Positions 29,629 through 42,180 of a DNA stretch of 64,000 bases are shown here, piece by piece (position 1 is the stretch's first letter; each line of letters opens with the position of its first letter). The notes under the pieces are model-generated. The model made no database searches and was not told the origin of the DNA. It saw only the letters and a list, made by a program, of their open reading frames with translations. A program made the translations under genes and the position numbers. The DNA comes from Glandiceps talaboti. Lineage: Eukaryota; Hemichordata; Enteropneusta; Spengelidae. The DNA lies in assembly GCF_964340395.1 (NCBI RefSeq), contig NC_135554.1, positions 9,955,475 through 10,019,474 of the forward strand, given 5' to 3'.

Positions 29629-30399
29629 ATCTCTTTCCTTGAATGTTACAAATATACATAATGGCATCAATCATACATAGACTTGCTGACTGGCAGAGAC
29701 AGACTAATAATATTATTAATATGGTACGTGAGTGAATATGAAAGAACTGCACGCTTGACAACTTTGTATAATAAATACATTAAGTTTATTCAAAACATGA
29801 ACTTCTTTGTGCAATGCAAAAAGGGTGTGAAAAATGACACCGAGAGGCATAATTCACTGTAAACAAACCCATATAATACAATCATGCAATAAAAAGTACA
29901 CCTTCATTATTACATTCTGCCACAAATACTACACCGTTACTATCACCAGCTCTCAAACTTCAGTACTGGCCTTGCAGCAATCACTTTCAAAGTAAAAACA
30001 AACCTTGATTATTTAACCAAACTTATACTATTTTAAGTTTCTCATTGATATTTGGACTCTCTAGCCATAACTTACAATAACAGAATATAAATTTTGTACA
30101 TATGTCATAGGGAAATATAAACATTTACAAAGTGATCAAGAGGGGCTAATACTTCAGCACAGCTCACACCACCACACAATTGGTAGTTTAGTCAGAGTGA
30201 GAGCAGAACTATCCGTTTATATGAAATCAGTAAAATTTCATTAACTTGGCAAATGTTTGTTTAAAGGCCCAGTTTGGATAAGGGTGGAAATTCAACTTTG
30301 AAAAAACAGTTGTCAGACAGATCTAGCTTGTGCAGAACAACAGAATGATCCTATGTAATCCTTTATGGCTAATACCCACTGATAAGATAACACTAAAGC

Positions 30400-30770
30400 A
30401 TAATAAAAAAAAAAAAAAGTGTGTGGTTCCAGTTACCCGACCCACCTAGTTTTCACTGCTGACACTAAACTTTTATTTTTTTACGCATTGGAGAGAAAAA
30501 TAATAAAATCGCCAGAAACAGTGAATGTGGAAACTGACATCGACTTAAAAAGACACTATAAAACTGTTCTTCCAATCTGTAATGGCTGTACATCTGATGG
30601 GGAGAAATCAATAACTCAGAGACCATTTGGAAAACAACGGAAAACATAACTACCTGAACTAGACCCTCACAGATGGAAAAAAAAGTAATAAAATTAAAAA
30701 AATCTATCTACCCTACCTATTCTAAAATTGAGTGTAATGGGAACCACACACCTTTTTTTATTAGGCCTAA
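30400..30770 (+). mobile_element. MITE, TAAGGCC-terminus family, near full-length
   Basis: The left end carries GTGTGTGGTTCCAGTTACCC and the right end GGGAACCACACACC...TTATTAGGCCTAA, an inverted pair. Internal blocks are shared with 28965, 48380 and 59742. Confidence 0.7.
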
Positions 30771-31713
30771 TGTGAAAACCTGGGATTGAAACCCTGGCAC
30801 ATGATTGATCTACAGATATGATATAATATTTTGTAATGGCAACATCAATGAGTACTTCTGATGTGTGAATATGATAGAATAAGGCAGAGAGGTCAGTAGT
30901 CAAATATGTGACACTGTATTTCTTTTTGTTGTTCTTTTTTTTGCTGATTTTGTCGGACTATACATAGCTATTGGTGCAATCCCAACAAAATAATGTGTGA
31001 AAAAGGGTAATGTCTTGATTTTATATTTCTCAATAGTGTTGTTGATGATGATGACTATGAATTATGCACACTTTTTTAAACTGAAAATTTAACACTTTAG
31101 CATTTATGGAATAATTTTTTCACTTTTGGCCAAGAAATGTTATCGTAATATCTCTTCATGCAATTCACAGGAACAAACCAAGTTTTGCCATTAAAACTCT
31201 TTATCTCACCAGCAATAATGCATGAATTATTTACAATATCTACATTCTTATATCTACCCTGTAAATGATTATTTCTGGACTTGGATAATTAAAATAATAA
31301 TACAAACGAATGTCTTGCAACTTGTATAGTTAGGTATATTGTTGACAATGGATTACTTTCTACAGGTAAAGTAAAAAGGAGAGATGCATTGAGACATAGA
31401 GGGGTTATTAACAGTCCAGTGAATGAACAACATAGTAATTATTGAATAATTATGCTTAATTTGTTAGCGTAACTCATTTCATTGACTTCACAAAGTTCAG
31501 TGTGCTCAATCGTACATTTTCCTGTTCTGAATTTTAGAACTATTTTCTCCAACATGTTCTGAAATCTCTTGTATCAACACACTTGATAATTCGTGCAGCT
31601 TCAGAAACTTGAAAGGACTGGATGTCATGCAGTTAACAAGTCACCACATAGTTTCTTTCTTCTTTTCTTCATGTAAATAACTTCAAGTCAGCAGCAAATT
31701 TAAGGTTCAACTG

Positions 31714-34041
31714 CTAGATGTTGAAACTTTCTCCACAGCCACATGTCCCTTTTATATTAGGATTATTAAAAACAAATTCACTGCTGAGTTTAGATTCCAC
31801 AAAGTCCATTTCAGTTCCTAGCAATGACAACTGTGCCTTAGAATCAATGAGTACCCGTACACCTACAGGAAACAAAAAATAAAACAATGTCACAATATGT
31901 GTTATTCCCCAATATTTTTCTTCGTTCAACCAAGTTAAATATGAGTGATCTAAGGGGTCTTTGCAGCTACAAGTCACTAAACGATTAGTGACAAATGGCA
32001 ATTTTGAACGTTTTGACTCATATTTCAAACACTGCAGAACCAGTTACATAGACACCTGTTGTCGTGACATAGACACACGTAGTCGTGACATAGATGTGCA
32101 TTGCCATGATGTAGAATGACCAGGGTATAAATCCATATTTTTTGTTCAACTTGGCTTGTGCATGGTATATATATATAATCTACAATATACAGCAGTATTT
32201 ATGTAAGTGAGAACAGAAAAGTACCTTTCACAAAGAATTTGTAAAATCTTTGAATAGTTAATTCACAGGGATTAGACATTCAATTTCAACAGTTCTTGAC
32301 TTGAACTTAGGGGCAAAGATTGTCCCTGGCATAACAAAAATATCCATTTTCATTTCAACATTTCATTCTCATCTGCTGTTTGCATAAAAGGATGTGTTAG
32401 ATCTCAGCAAACATGTCTCAGTCGTATTAACAGAAGCTTACCATCTTGAACAACTTCTTCATCAAACTTTTGTTTTTCTTTTGCAAAGTCTAACGTGTAT
32501 GATAGCCCATTACAGCCTCTTGTTTTAACACCAACTTTCAAACCAATCATGTCTTCCTTGGTTTCCATCAAAGATCGTATTTTACTCACGGCTGCCTGGG
32601 TCTGTAAACATCAAATAAGACAGTTACTCAAACATTTACTTTCACAAATAACATCACAGTTGACCAACATTTTCAGGGAATATCAATATCCAGTAAGTAA
32701 GTTGAAGAGAAACTTAAGTCTAAGAAATTTGAAGACAACAGTGGTGTCTGAGACTGTTTACAAATTTTTAGACATACGAATATATGGACGGGTCACTGAG
32801 TTCAGTGCCATATTGGGGGGGGGGGGGGGTACATGTACATGTATATTGATTCAAGTGCCAATGCAGTCATGACGTTGGGCAAACTCAGTCACTTGTGATG
32901 TGAACTTCTATGCTACAATGATGCTCATAACATCTGTGACAGAAGCCGACGACGGTATTTTTTGAAATATTTGTAAATTTGCCTATAGGAGAGAAAGAGG
33001 AGACATGATCGAAGCCTTCAAAATTCTAAATAAATAATATGATGACACAGTCGCAAACTTCCTTACAAGAGATACATCTGAAAGAACTCGAGGACACTCA
33101 CTGAAACTACAGAAACACCATTGCCGTCTTGATGTCCGAAAATTTTATTTCACAAATCGAATTGTAACTAAATGGAACTCCCTGCCAAATCATGTTGTGA
33201 CCGCACCCTCTGTACACTCATTTGAACAGCGCCTGGATAAGTTCTGGTCTACCCAGGAAATCAAGTATGATTACAAAGAGAAAATCACTACAAGTACAAT
33301 TGGAATACCAGGACTTCAACAACCAGATCTGGACATAGAGGCCTAGAGGCCTGCGCCCAGTATACAACCTAAGTAAACCTAAGTAAGTAAGTAAATTAAT
33401 GCCTATCATTACGTCATTATTTTGTAGCATGAACATCCTAAAAGTTGAACTTATGTGACTGTGGGCAAACTATGACCTGACAGGTATAACAAAGTTTACG
33501 TCCAGGTCATGGCTAAATTATATTATAAATATCGTACTACACAGTAGCTAACTGTCGCTACCCGACGTGTTAGTATACTTTTGGTTATTGTTTTCGCGTT
33601 ACGTCACACGTTCGTTTCCGACCTAACACGTATCTCAGACGAGTTGATTATCTGTGGACGCCTTTTTAATAAGTATTAACCGCACGTACTAGTAATGCCG
33701 GGGTGATAACACGGTTGAGCGTTCATAGGATTACACTTTCCGATCACATGCAATGTTACCTCCTAGCTGTATTGAAAACTTCAAGATCTCTGAATACACT
33801 GAGCTCTGTGTATTTCCACTTACGCAACATGAATAATGACGAGGGTGACCTTCAGGCTCTATACTTCACATACATCAACCAGCCGTAAACTGTACATTTT
33901 TCGATGACATTTTAAACAGTGTTAAGGAGAAAGAAAAGGTTTTAAATACCAACGTAAAATTCTTACCAGAAGAAGTGCTGCCCGCCGTGGAATTGGTTTT
34001 CGTTTACCGACTGCACGAACTGTGGCCGATATAGCAGCCAT
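31714..34041 (-). CDS. ISCA1: Iron-sulfur cluster assembly 1 homologue, mitochondrial
   Basis: Three exons, 33967-34041, 32442-32601 and 31714-31862, join in phase to give 127 residues (human 129). The A-type Fe-S carrier matures mitochondrial [4Fe-4S] proteins. All three metal-binding cysteines are present: one in VKTRGCNGLSYTL and two in the C-terminal GTCGCGESFNI. TEMDFVESKLSSEFVFNNPN is almost identical to vertebrate ISCA1. The first exon (MAAISATVRAVGKRKPIPRR) is Arg/Lys-rich with no acidic residue, consistent with a mitochondrial presequence. The start is the first in-frame ATG. It coincides with the end of an inverted-repeat transposon, so the 5' UTR is element-derived or must come from a promoter beyond it. 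It is divergent from PET100. Confidence 0.96.
32987..33346 (+). pseudogene. 3' fragment of a non-LTR retrotransposon reverse transcriptase ORF
   Basis: Read in the frame from 32987: RRERGDMIEAFKILN, then a TAA stop, then YDDTVANFLTRDTSERTRGH, RKFYFTNRIVTKWNSLP and SVHSFEQRLDKFW, then TAG. This is the typical C-terminal end of LINE ORF2 proteins (RGDMIE and WNSLP motifs). The GTAA-rich stretch that follows (33360-33395) looks like the 3' tail. It is 5'-truncated, carries an internal stop, and lies in ISCA1 intron 1. Confidence 0.75.
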
Positions 34042-34892
34042 TATGTAACGAGTGTGAAGCTACCATCATACTCATATTCATCTTCACTTTCAAAAGTTGA
34101 CCTCTACGATCAATGTGAATATGATGATAGCTCATCATCAGATTCGAAGTACTTCCGAATGGCTATGAACATGCGTTCGGCAAATCACATATCCTTCATT
34201 GGCAGGTTGAAATCATGTGATTGTAATTACTTTTCACTTGATGGATTTGCATGCTCTCTTGTTATTTTTGCCAGAGTATCCAATTTGCACCATGAATTAT
34301 TGTTATCATGGACCATTATTTTTCACAATCGATTGCGTTGACCGATCCCAATCAAGGGAACTACACACATTGTGATAATTGTGGTCTTGACAACACTATT
34401 TTGTGTAAATTTCACCAGTGTAAGTGTTAAGTAGGGTTTCAAAGATAGCAGCACTGTGGGAAATCAAAACACACTGCAGCCAGGCCGTATTTTATTACAT
34501 TACTCATACAGGTTTTTTGTACACCCATGGCCAAATATTGATATTTCATTTTCAAAGATATGGGAAAGGCATACTAAACATCCAAATTAGTTTTTTATAT
34601 GACAACAATAATTCATTGGAAATTGCAAATTGGATACTCTGGCAAAAATAAGAAGAAAGCATGCAAATCCACGCTAATCAAGTGAAAAGTAACTACAATC
34701 ACATGATTTCAACCTGCCAATGAAGGATTTGTGATTTGCCGAACGCTTGTTTGTACCCATTCGGAAGACTTCGAATCTGATGATGAACGTGTGAAGCTAT
34801 CATCATATTCACATTGAGAGTAGAGGTCAACTTTGAAAGTGAATATGAATATGAATATGAATATGATGGTAGCTTCACACTCGTCATTATGT
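34039..34892. mobile_element. Inverted-repeat transposon (about 838 bp) with 8-bp TSD at ISCA1 start
   Basis: Arms of about 275 bp run inward from ACGAGTGTGAAGCTACCATC at the left and its complement GATGGTAGCTTCACACTCGT at the right. Flanks carry the direct repeat CATTATGT (34039-34046 and 34885-34892). No transposase is visible. An 8-bp TSD fits hAT-type DNA transposons, but the termini are not classic hAT ends. The left TSD contains the complement of the ISCA1 ATG. Confidence 0.85.
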
Positions 34893-35250
34893 CTACGAAA
34901 AATACTATTAGAGGATTTGTAGTCTGGACTTTCGATACTATTATCTTAAAAAAATATTTTCTATATTTTAATAAATAATAATTTCAAACATAATGCTTAC
35001 TGATAAATAAAACCATATAATAAGAACAATATTTTAAGAGACCTAAATGAATTACTTAATGCTAAATAAAATGAGTATATCTCGAATATATGGTATATGT
35101 ATAACTCACGTACGTTAGTGTGTCGGGTCAAAGGTCAATGCAGACGACTTGTTCCACATGCACCACTGTTTTGGATGTGAGGACAGGTTATTTCGCTATC
35201 AGACCACACATGAGTGTAAAGTGAGGGCATTTTAAACGATTATCAGGAAA
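34893..35250. promoter_or_regulatory. Remaining intergenic DNA upstream of PET100 (and of ISCA1 beyond the transposon)
   Basis: About 360 bp with no ORF or repeat recognised. It is the likely original bidirectional promoter of the ISCA1/PET100 pair, now separated from ISCA1 by the insertion. Confidence 0.45.
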
Positions 35251-35766
35251 ATGGGAGGATGGAAGCTAGAAGTAGGAAAGGTAAGCAAGGAAATCGATAA
35301 CGTATTACGACATTAGCAGAGATGTCGATGTAACTGGTACAAACTGAACTGGTGGACGTCAATGGCCAAACAGTTACGAGTTTGTTGTTGCACGTACAAA
35401 CTTTGAAGCTGAGAGGAACGTTTCACTCCTGTCAGGATTTTCTGTTAATAGTTTATTGTTCTTCCACATGTTTGAAAGCATTTGCGTAAATATTGTTTTC
35501 ATCTGTGGTGATGGTGGTGATAATAATGATGATGATGATGGTGGTTGTGGTGGTGGTGGTGGTGGTGGTGGTGATTTTAAATCTTGAATACTATTGTCCA
35601 AAATGTATACATGTACTCCACGTTGTTAAGTTCACCTGATTAAATTTTATCAAGAACATTTACTTTTACTAAGTCAACTCATTCGTATTTGGCTATTTTT
35701 CCTAATTTTTCCTGTAGTTTAGTACTCAATTGTATATAGCTAGGGAATAAATGTTCGCTTTGAAAA

Positions 35767-35815
<49 letters not shown>

Positions 35816-36267
35816 GCGGCAATATACTCACAATCGTGAAAGCAAGAAACTAGAATATTGAACCAACTCTATTACAATTACACCTGCAAAGACCTAATCT
35901 CAATACGCATGTGTCGAGAATTAGCAGTAATTCCAGCAAGAGAACCTTTAAATACTCTGGAGCTGTCATATGGAACAGTCTACCAACACATATTAAGCAG
36001 TGCAAAACAATTCATACTTTTAGAAATACATACATAAATCATATTATGTCAGAGAGGATGACTTCCAGTATGGTGTAACTGGATGGTGGTGTAAATTTAT
36101 CTATCGATATTGTTGCTTTTTCATCTTGTCTTGTTAAACGTTGCTTCATCATTGTTTGTAATTTCTTTTTGTGTGGTATGTAATTATTTTTTTTGGTGTA
36201 TGGTAACAGGACCCAGGTGGAAATAAGCTTCTGTTGTTTCCTGGCTACCCTGTTCTTAAATAAACTT

Positions 36268-36315
<48 letters not shown>

Positions 36316-39300
36316 ATCTACATAGATACAAATTTGTAGTCAAGCTAGGGATTTTGGTCCTTGAATTTCCTTGAATTTCCCCAAAAACCTACCAGTCAGA
36401 CAGGGGAAAAAACAAACACAGAAAAAAACAGTGCTAGCATGTAATGTAAAATGTAAAATTAACTTTTCTGTTGATTAATTATTTTGTTTGTATCTAAATC
36501 TGGTCAAATTATATGAATGTAAACATGCAAAGTTTGATATTCTTAAACATAGACCCTCTACTTTGGTGGAGGGTCTATGTCTTGAACAACTATTTAGATA
36601 TGTGTGACATAGTTACATTTGGAAGATGTTTTGAACCATAGATCCTCTTGAACCGTCTTTCCATTTACAATAGTATAAAATACGGCATTGCATGGAAATT
36701 TTGAGCAAAACGAAATGTGTTTGTTTTTTGTAAATCTTTTGAGAAACCTACCTGCATGTGGACTGCAAACAAAGGATTTACATGTAGTTGACAGTGCCTT
36801 ACAACTTTTTAGCAAATTGTTAATAGGTGTGCCAAGAATGACGAATCATTTAGTCTAGCTTGTCTGAGAATATTGAATAATTGAATGATTTGATGATGCC
36901 TTTTTTTCCCTTTCCATTCAACAGATGACAATGTATGTATTCTTCCCAGTGGCTTTATTTTTCTATTTTAACCAACCAGAGTTATTTGAAGACTATATCT
37001 CAAAAAGAAGAGTAAGTAATTCTCTCTTTGTTTTTCCTGATTTGAGTAGTTAATTTATAATGTTACTTTACTCACATTTTTGACATTCAATACAAAGTAT
37101 GTGGCAGAACCCGATCACACACGTGAGGGCAAGTGTGGCCTACTCAGGGATATTTGTATGAGTGGTTGCAGTGTTCTCTGCAGTCATACTTTCATGAGCT
37201 TAGTGAGCACTGGTGCAAATACCACACTGGCACTCACACGGCCTGGCATTATGTTATTATTACATATGTGTATACGAGGCTACAAATTTCTGTAAAAAAT
37301 GATACATTCTTGTGTATACTGAACGATTGTACTGTCATTTGCATATCATTTGCATGCAGGTATGCAATAATGTTTTCAGTATTGCACTGCAGTGCTAGTT
37401 CCACAAGTATGCACGCACACCGATACAAGTAATCTCTGCTACATATGTAATAATTGGCATTATTTATATATCTGAGTATTAGGAAAGTGATTATGTTTAT
37501 CACTAAGTGATAAGGAAAACTTTTAAACTATATTGATATAAATTATATAGCCAATATTTTTCTTTCTTCAGCCAAGGAAGAATGCGAGTGACATAAGGGG
37601 CCTTGTCACTACAAGTCAAAGATGGGTAGTGACAAACCTTAGTCATGAACTTTTTTCAGTTGAATGAAGAAAAATATGTGGGAAATTAATATCATTATAA
37701 ATGTTTAAGCTTAGTTTATGAAAAGTGAGGAATTCTTGAACACCACAGAACCAACGCTTTGTATGCCCATTGTCGAGACATAGAATGACAAAGAAATTAA
37801 TGCCATATTTTCTGTTCGAACGTGTACAACTAGGTTGTACAACTAAGTATTTCATCATTATTTACTTAGTGTATCTAACTTTGCTACTTTTCTTTCTTTT
37901 CAGAGATATTTATTTCCTCCAGAGGATTTAAAACAGGTGAGTTTCCAACTCTTGCTGCAGTAGTGATTCACACTTTCTAAATTGTTCTTACACTTAGTCT
38001 TACGCTATCTGCTACTGATAAGACAACATATATGTCAACATTTTGACAAGTAAAGGGTACTAAAGGAAGAAAGATGTCTGTAAACAACTAAGCAAATATA
38101 AACACAGTTAACGGAAAAATTACAGGCAAAAATAACACAAAAGAGTCACAGATAAGAATAATATACATATCATTATCAAATGCCCGACCCCGTTTACAGC
38201 TAACTTTGTGAGACCTCAGACCACTAAAATTCATTAGTGGTCTGAGGTGAGACACAAGCTGAAACTGTAGTTGTGCAGTGTGGTAGATTAGTTGTCCAAT
38301 GTGGTAGATTATACACAAGTTGGTGACAGTAGGTGATAGCAGTGGCTTTGTTGTGTGGATAGAATCACCCTATAATCAACTCAGGATAGTGTGAACACTG
38401 GTTAGTTGAATGCAACAACTATCAGAAACACTGCCCTATTGTGAGTGTAATTAGTACATCAATGTCCTGTACTAGTTCTCTCTACATGTTACAATATTAG
38501 TTTTGGCTTGTGTCAATCTAATTAAAATCCGATGTCGGTACACCATGTGATTTCTTGTTGGCTGTTACATTTACTGTCGTTTGTTCTTTTGTGAGTGCTT
38601 GTTACATACATCTGACACAATACCATAGGTTTGCCGGAACCCAATCTTGTACTTACGAGTAGCCAATCACAATCTGCCTGACAATATAATACTCAACGTT
38701 CAAATTGAAAGAAAGAGAACCACCAAACAATAACAATAACATTGTTGTCTGCACTCTGTGTGCGTGCTCTTTTTGAACAGAGTGCTCTGAAGTACTGTAC
38801 CCATATGCTTCAGCACATTACATGTTCTCATTCATGAATTGAGTAAATTCACACAGCGCTCTCGTGTAGCGTGGGAAAACCTATGGTATTATGTCAAATG
38901 TATGTCACAAGCGCTCACAAAAGAACAAGCAACAGTAAACATAACAGCCAAAAAGAATACATCAGATTTTAATCAGATTGGGTTTGTGTCTACCTTTAGT
39001 AAGCTGAAGTAGGCTTGCTGCTTTTGTATGTCTAGTAGAAAGGGCATTCCAAGTCTAACTATTTTAGTTTACAGAGATCTATACAGAATACATGAATGCG
39101 TATATCGTAGCACTTTACTGGTATGCGATAACAGAATCCTATAACTAATGAATGGTATTGTGGCATATTCAGGGTATTTGCACCAATGATTGTGGTGTTC
39201 TTTGCACCCATATTATTACAAGTGAAGCAGTTTATTTGAGATATCATAACAGTCAATCTGTGCATCTGTTCATAGACATGTCTATGATCTGTTCAAGCAA

Positions 39301-39547
39301 ATAGTTTGGGTGGCCAGTACTGAGTAGAAGTTAGGGACACAATCAGATTTAAAGTTATGACGGGATAGCCATATTTTGTGTTCTAAGTGAACCCATATGC
39401 TAATTAATTCCAATAATGATAAATATTTATTAAGTCATTGAATTCATGTTATTCATGATCAGTTCTACTGCCTTTATTTCTGATTTCCAGAAAGCTAGAT
39501 TAGAAGACTTTAAAGAGAAAATGCGACAGAAGAAAGGAGAAAGTTGA
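35251..39547 (+). CDS. PET100: PET100-like cytochrome c oxidase assembly factor
   Basis: Four exons, 35251-35280, 36925-37011, 37904-37936 and 39491-39547, all multiples of three, give 68 residues (human 73). MGGWKLEVGK leads into a single hydrophobic segment MYVFFPVALFFYFNQPE, then FEDYISKRRRYLFPPEDL and a charged tail DFKEKMRQKKGES. The order of a short N-terminus, one membrane span ending NQPE/NQAE, the R-x-L-x-PPE motif and the Lys/Arg tail matches animal PET100. That protein is anchored in the inner mitochondrial membrane and helps assemble complex IV. The four exons are each too short to stand out as ORFs. Possible polyadenylation signals (AATAAA) at 39847 and 39854. Confidence 0.88.
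35512..35574. repeat. GGT/GAT-rich simple repeat in PET100 intron 1
   Basis: GATGATGATGATGGTGG followed by a GGT run; the minus-strand ORF there is Pro-rich artefact. Confidence 0.8.
35767..35815. repeat. (ATG)n microsatellite
   Basis: About 16 units in PET100 intron 1. Confidence 0.9.
35860..36315 (+). pseudogene. LINE 3' fragment with (TAC)n tail
   Basis: The frame ending at TAA 36076-36078 reads SKRTFKYSGAVIWNSLPTHI and TIHTFRNTYINHIM, the WNSLP-type C-terminus of a non-LTR reverse transcriptase. The 3' end is AATAAACTT followed by (TAC)n to about 36315. It is truncated on the 5' side and is a different subfamily from 32987-33346. Confidence 0.65.
36547..36580. repeat. Hairpin ACATAGACCCTC
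   Basis: ACATAGACCCTCTAC and GTGGAGGGTCTATGT pair with one mismatch around a tiny loop. CCATAGACCCT half-sites also occur near 5332 and 6352. Confidence 0.6.
37590..37850. repeat. Dispersed repeat (GGCCTTGTCACTAC family)
   Basis: Contains AAGGGGCCTTGTCACTACAA and a block ATAGAATGAC...ATATTTTCTGTTC. Related, diverged sequence is at 31910-32160 and at 42833-42930 (ACAAAGCCCCTTAGGTCACT in reverse). Confidence 0.4.
38213..38249. repeat. Short perfect hairpin CTCAGACCACTAA...TTAGTGGTCTGAG
   Basis: The arms match without error around a loop of about 8 bp. Same arms as 43530-43559 and 52031-52066. Confidence 0.75.
38514..38981. mobile_element. MITE with about 120-bp TIRs, CAATCTRATTAAAATC family
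   Basis: The left arm CAATCTAATTAAAATCCGATGT matches, inverted, the right arm ACATCAGATTTTAATCAGATTG; the pairing continues through TTGTTCTTTTGTGAGYGCTTG to ACCATAGGTTTT. The same left terminus occurs at 50721. It lies in PET100 intron 3. Confidence 0.65.
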
Positions 39548-39898
39548 AAATTATCATGATGTTACTTTGCTTTTATGAACATATTATATGATTCCAATGC
39601 TGCACTGTCTAATATCTCAGTATAGGGATACTTGGCAGCTGATCAGAATTGTGGAAGTGAAGATATATTGACTGTAGTGTGGAAAGACAATACCATGCAC
39701 TACTATGGCATGGTATATTTATACAGAAGAAAATCAGACATATTGCAAATTGTTGCGATGGGCATATTGACAAAATTAAAATGAGATAATGTTGTGTAAT
39801 TTCCATTTTACAATTCATATTTTTTGTGTTTAGTCCTACCGATTAAAATAAACAATAAACTATTTTTATTGTAATGGTTTGTTGCCCTGCATATTTCT

Positions 39899-40020
39899 TT
39901 GGCCTAATAACATAAAATTGTGTGGTTCTGATTATGCTCAATTTTAGAATAGGTGGGGTAGGTAGATTTTTTTCCAGTGTTTTCCAAATGAGGCTGCAAT
40001 GGATTGTGTTCTCCCCATTG
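39899..40020 (-). mobile_element. MITE, TAAGGCC-terminus family, partial reverse copy
   Basis: TTGGCCTAATAACATAAAAT then TTGTGTGGTTCTGATTATGC and AATAGGTGGGGTAGGTAGAT match one end of the copies at 30400 and 48380, reversed. Confidence 0.55.
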
Positions 40021-42049
40021 AGTTGAGGCAGTATACAGGGTTGTTGTGCCACTATAGGTCCATACCAGGGGTAATAATTATAAAACACTTTGGTTGCAAT
40101 GTGAGAAAGTGCTATACAAGAAATAACATTATTATTATTATTATTATTATTATTACTCAACATACACTTTCGAAAACAAAACTCAATATTTTACTTGACT
40201 GAAGCATCAGCCACAAAACAAGTGCAAAGTGAGACTGAATCTTTAAATCTATTGAGAGATGAAATCTTTATTATATTGCAACAAGATTTGTTAGCATTTA
40301 GAACTATGTGAAATGGTAATCTGCTTTTAGATTTGAACACTGAACTAGCGGTCATTTTGCTAAGCATGCATCGAGGGAACATTTTCAAGCTTAGTATATT
40401 GCTAGATCCTCCTGCAACTTTTAAAAGTGACTGAGCCAAGGGCTTGCATGATAGGGACTGTGAACAGGTACTTTCATCCAATGGTTTTTGTTTGGCAACT
40501 TTCTGCTGTGAGTGTTGGGTCTTACCTAGAAGACTAAGTTTATGTCAACCACACACTGCTTTTCATTGTCAGCGCTGTGTGATTTAGTTTGGATCAACGT
40601 TTTTTGATCATAAGTTTAATTTCAACACAATGATGGAAATGTCCCTGCACCGCGTTCTAATATTTATGAAGAAAGTGACATCATTTTGTGATACATTGGG
40701 TGAATAAATAACGAAGGAAAGTCTGCATCAGTAAGGGTAGATTTTGGTCATTTTCCATTGCTTTGCTGACAATTTGTGATTTCATCTCAGACAGGGAATT
40801 TGTCTTGATTTTGTCTCACATACGACTAACCATAGGGACATTGATTGTATGGATGGATGGATTGATGGATATATACATGGGGGTGGTTTATACCATATGC
40901 GTGAATGGTGGATCGTAATGATGTATGGGGTGAGGGGGGGGGGGGTACACATAATAATACATTGTATAAAAAAAAAGAAAATTGTATTTAAATAAAGAAT
41001 GAAAACATTCCCTGGACTTGAGCAAGTCTACAGAAACCCTGAAATCTCTCACTTTATCTCCATCTCCTTTATTTAATCCTTTCGTATGACAAGAGGTACA
41101 GACTAGGTTGTATTTCCTCTGTTTTAAAAATTGTAAAGATCTAGGGGTGTGCTGTATACCATGGTGATACGGTGAAGCCAATTTATATATATGCATTTGG
41201 GTAGATAGAAAATCGACTAAAATTTTGTACTAGCATGTATATTACCAATTCTTGATGTGTTTTAGTACAATCCAGATAATATCTTTGTCAAGATGTAGGT
41301 AGTATAATGATACGGCTATACAGCTTAACACCTCAACTCGTAGCGTAGGTGGTCGCAGTCAAGACCAGGAGGTGTACTATACATGCTATAAGGCTAGTTA
41401 CTTGTTGTACAGTGTGAGCTTTTTCGTAGTGTAGTCCTTGGCCATCGTTGAGGGCGCCAGTCATGTGTAAGTCACCGACACTGTGAACTGTCAGCACAGT
41501 AGGTACATGAGCACCTAAGTTCTCTAACATAGCAAAGTGACTTTGCTATCTGCAATAGTAATGCCACTATATACCAATATGTTAAATACATTACAATTTT
41601 TGTGACATGCGAAACTTACATTAACTTTAGCCTTTTGAATTTGTGAAATTATTAACTATGGATAACTTATAAATTACCTTAATAGAGCCAAAAAACTCGA
41701 TCAAGATCTGCTAGATAGGAGGACTCCCTCCCCCAGGTGAATGGGAGGTACTCAGTCAACTAACAATAAGATCCACCAACCATTTATTATCATGATGTGT
41801 TATTAAAGTTTTTTGAACGCTTTAACCATATGTATAAGGATTACTTGCTAATTTTAGATGGTACTGTCTTTTACAGTCGTGACATTACTGCTTACATATA
41901 GTATTCCATGTAGTAGGCCTATTTCATTGTAATTTGACAGTAGACATTTTTACATAATATCAATAAACATACACACAGTATTTTATTTGATTGGTATAAA
42001 TTGTTTAATAAAATCAATATATTCATTTTTGTCAAATTTAAAAGTGTGT

Positions 42050-42140
42050 GTATGTATGTATGTATGTATGTATGTATGTATGTATGTATGTATGTATGTA
42101 TGTATGTATGTATGTATGTATGTATGTATGTATGTATGTA

Positions 42141-42176
<36 letters not shown>

Positions 42177-42180
42177 TTTG
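42050..42180. repeat. (GTAT)n/(GT)n/(TTTG)n compound microsatellite
   Basis: About 100 bp of GTAT repeats followed by GT and TTTG runs. The MYVC and THTH reading frames here are artefacts. Confidence 0.95.

Larger units (their letters stand above)
25829..31713. other. Intergenic region between R3HDM4 and ISCA1 3' ends
   Basis: The two genes converge here. It contains the R3HDM4 3' UTR (length unknown), a short MITE, a tRNA-like sequence, two copies of a TAAGGCC-terminus MITE and a reversed SINE-like repeat. ORFs at 26967-30903 show no recognisable domain. Confidence 0.5.
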
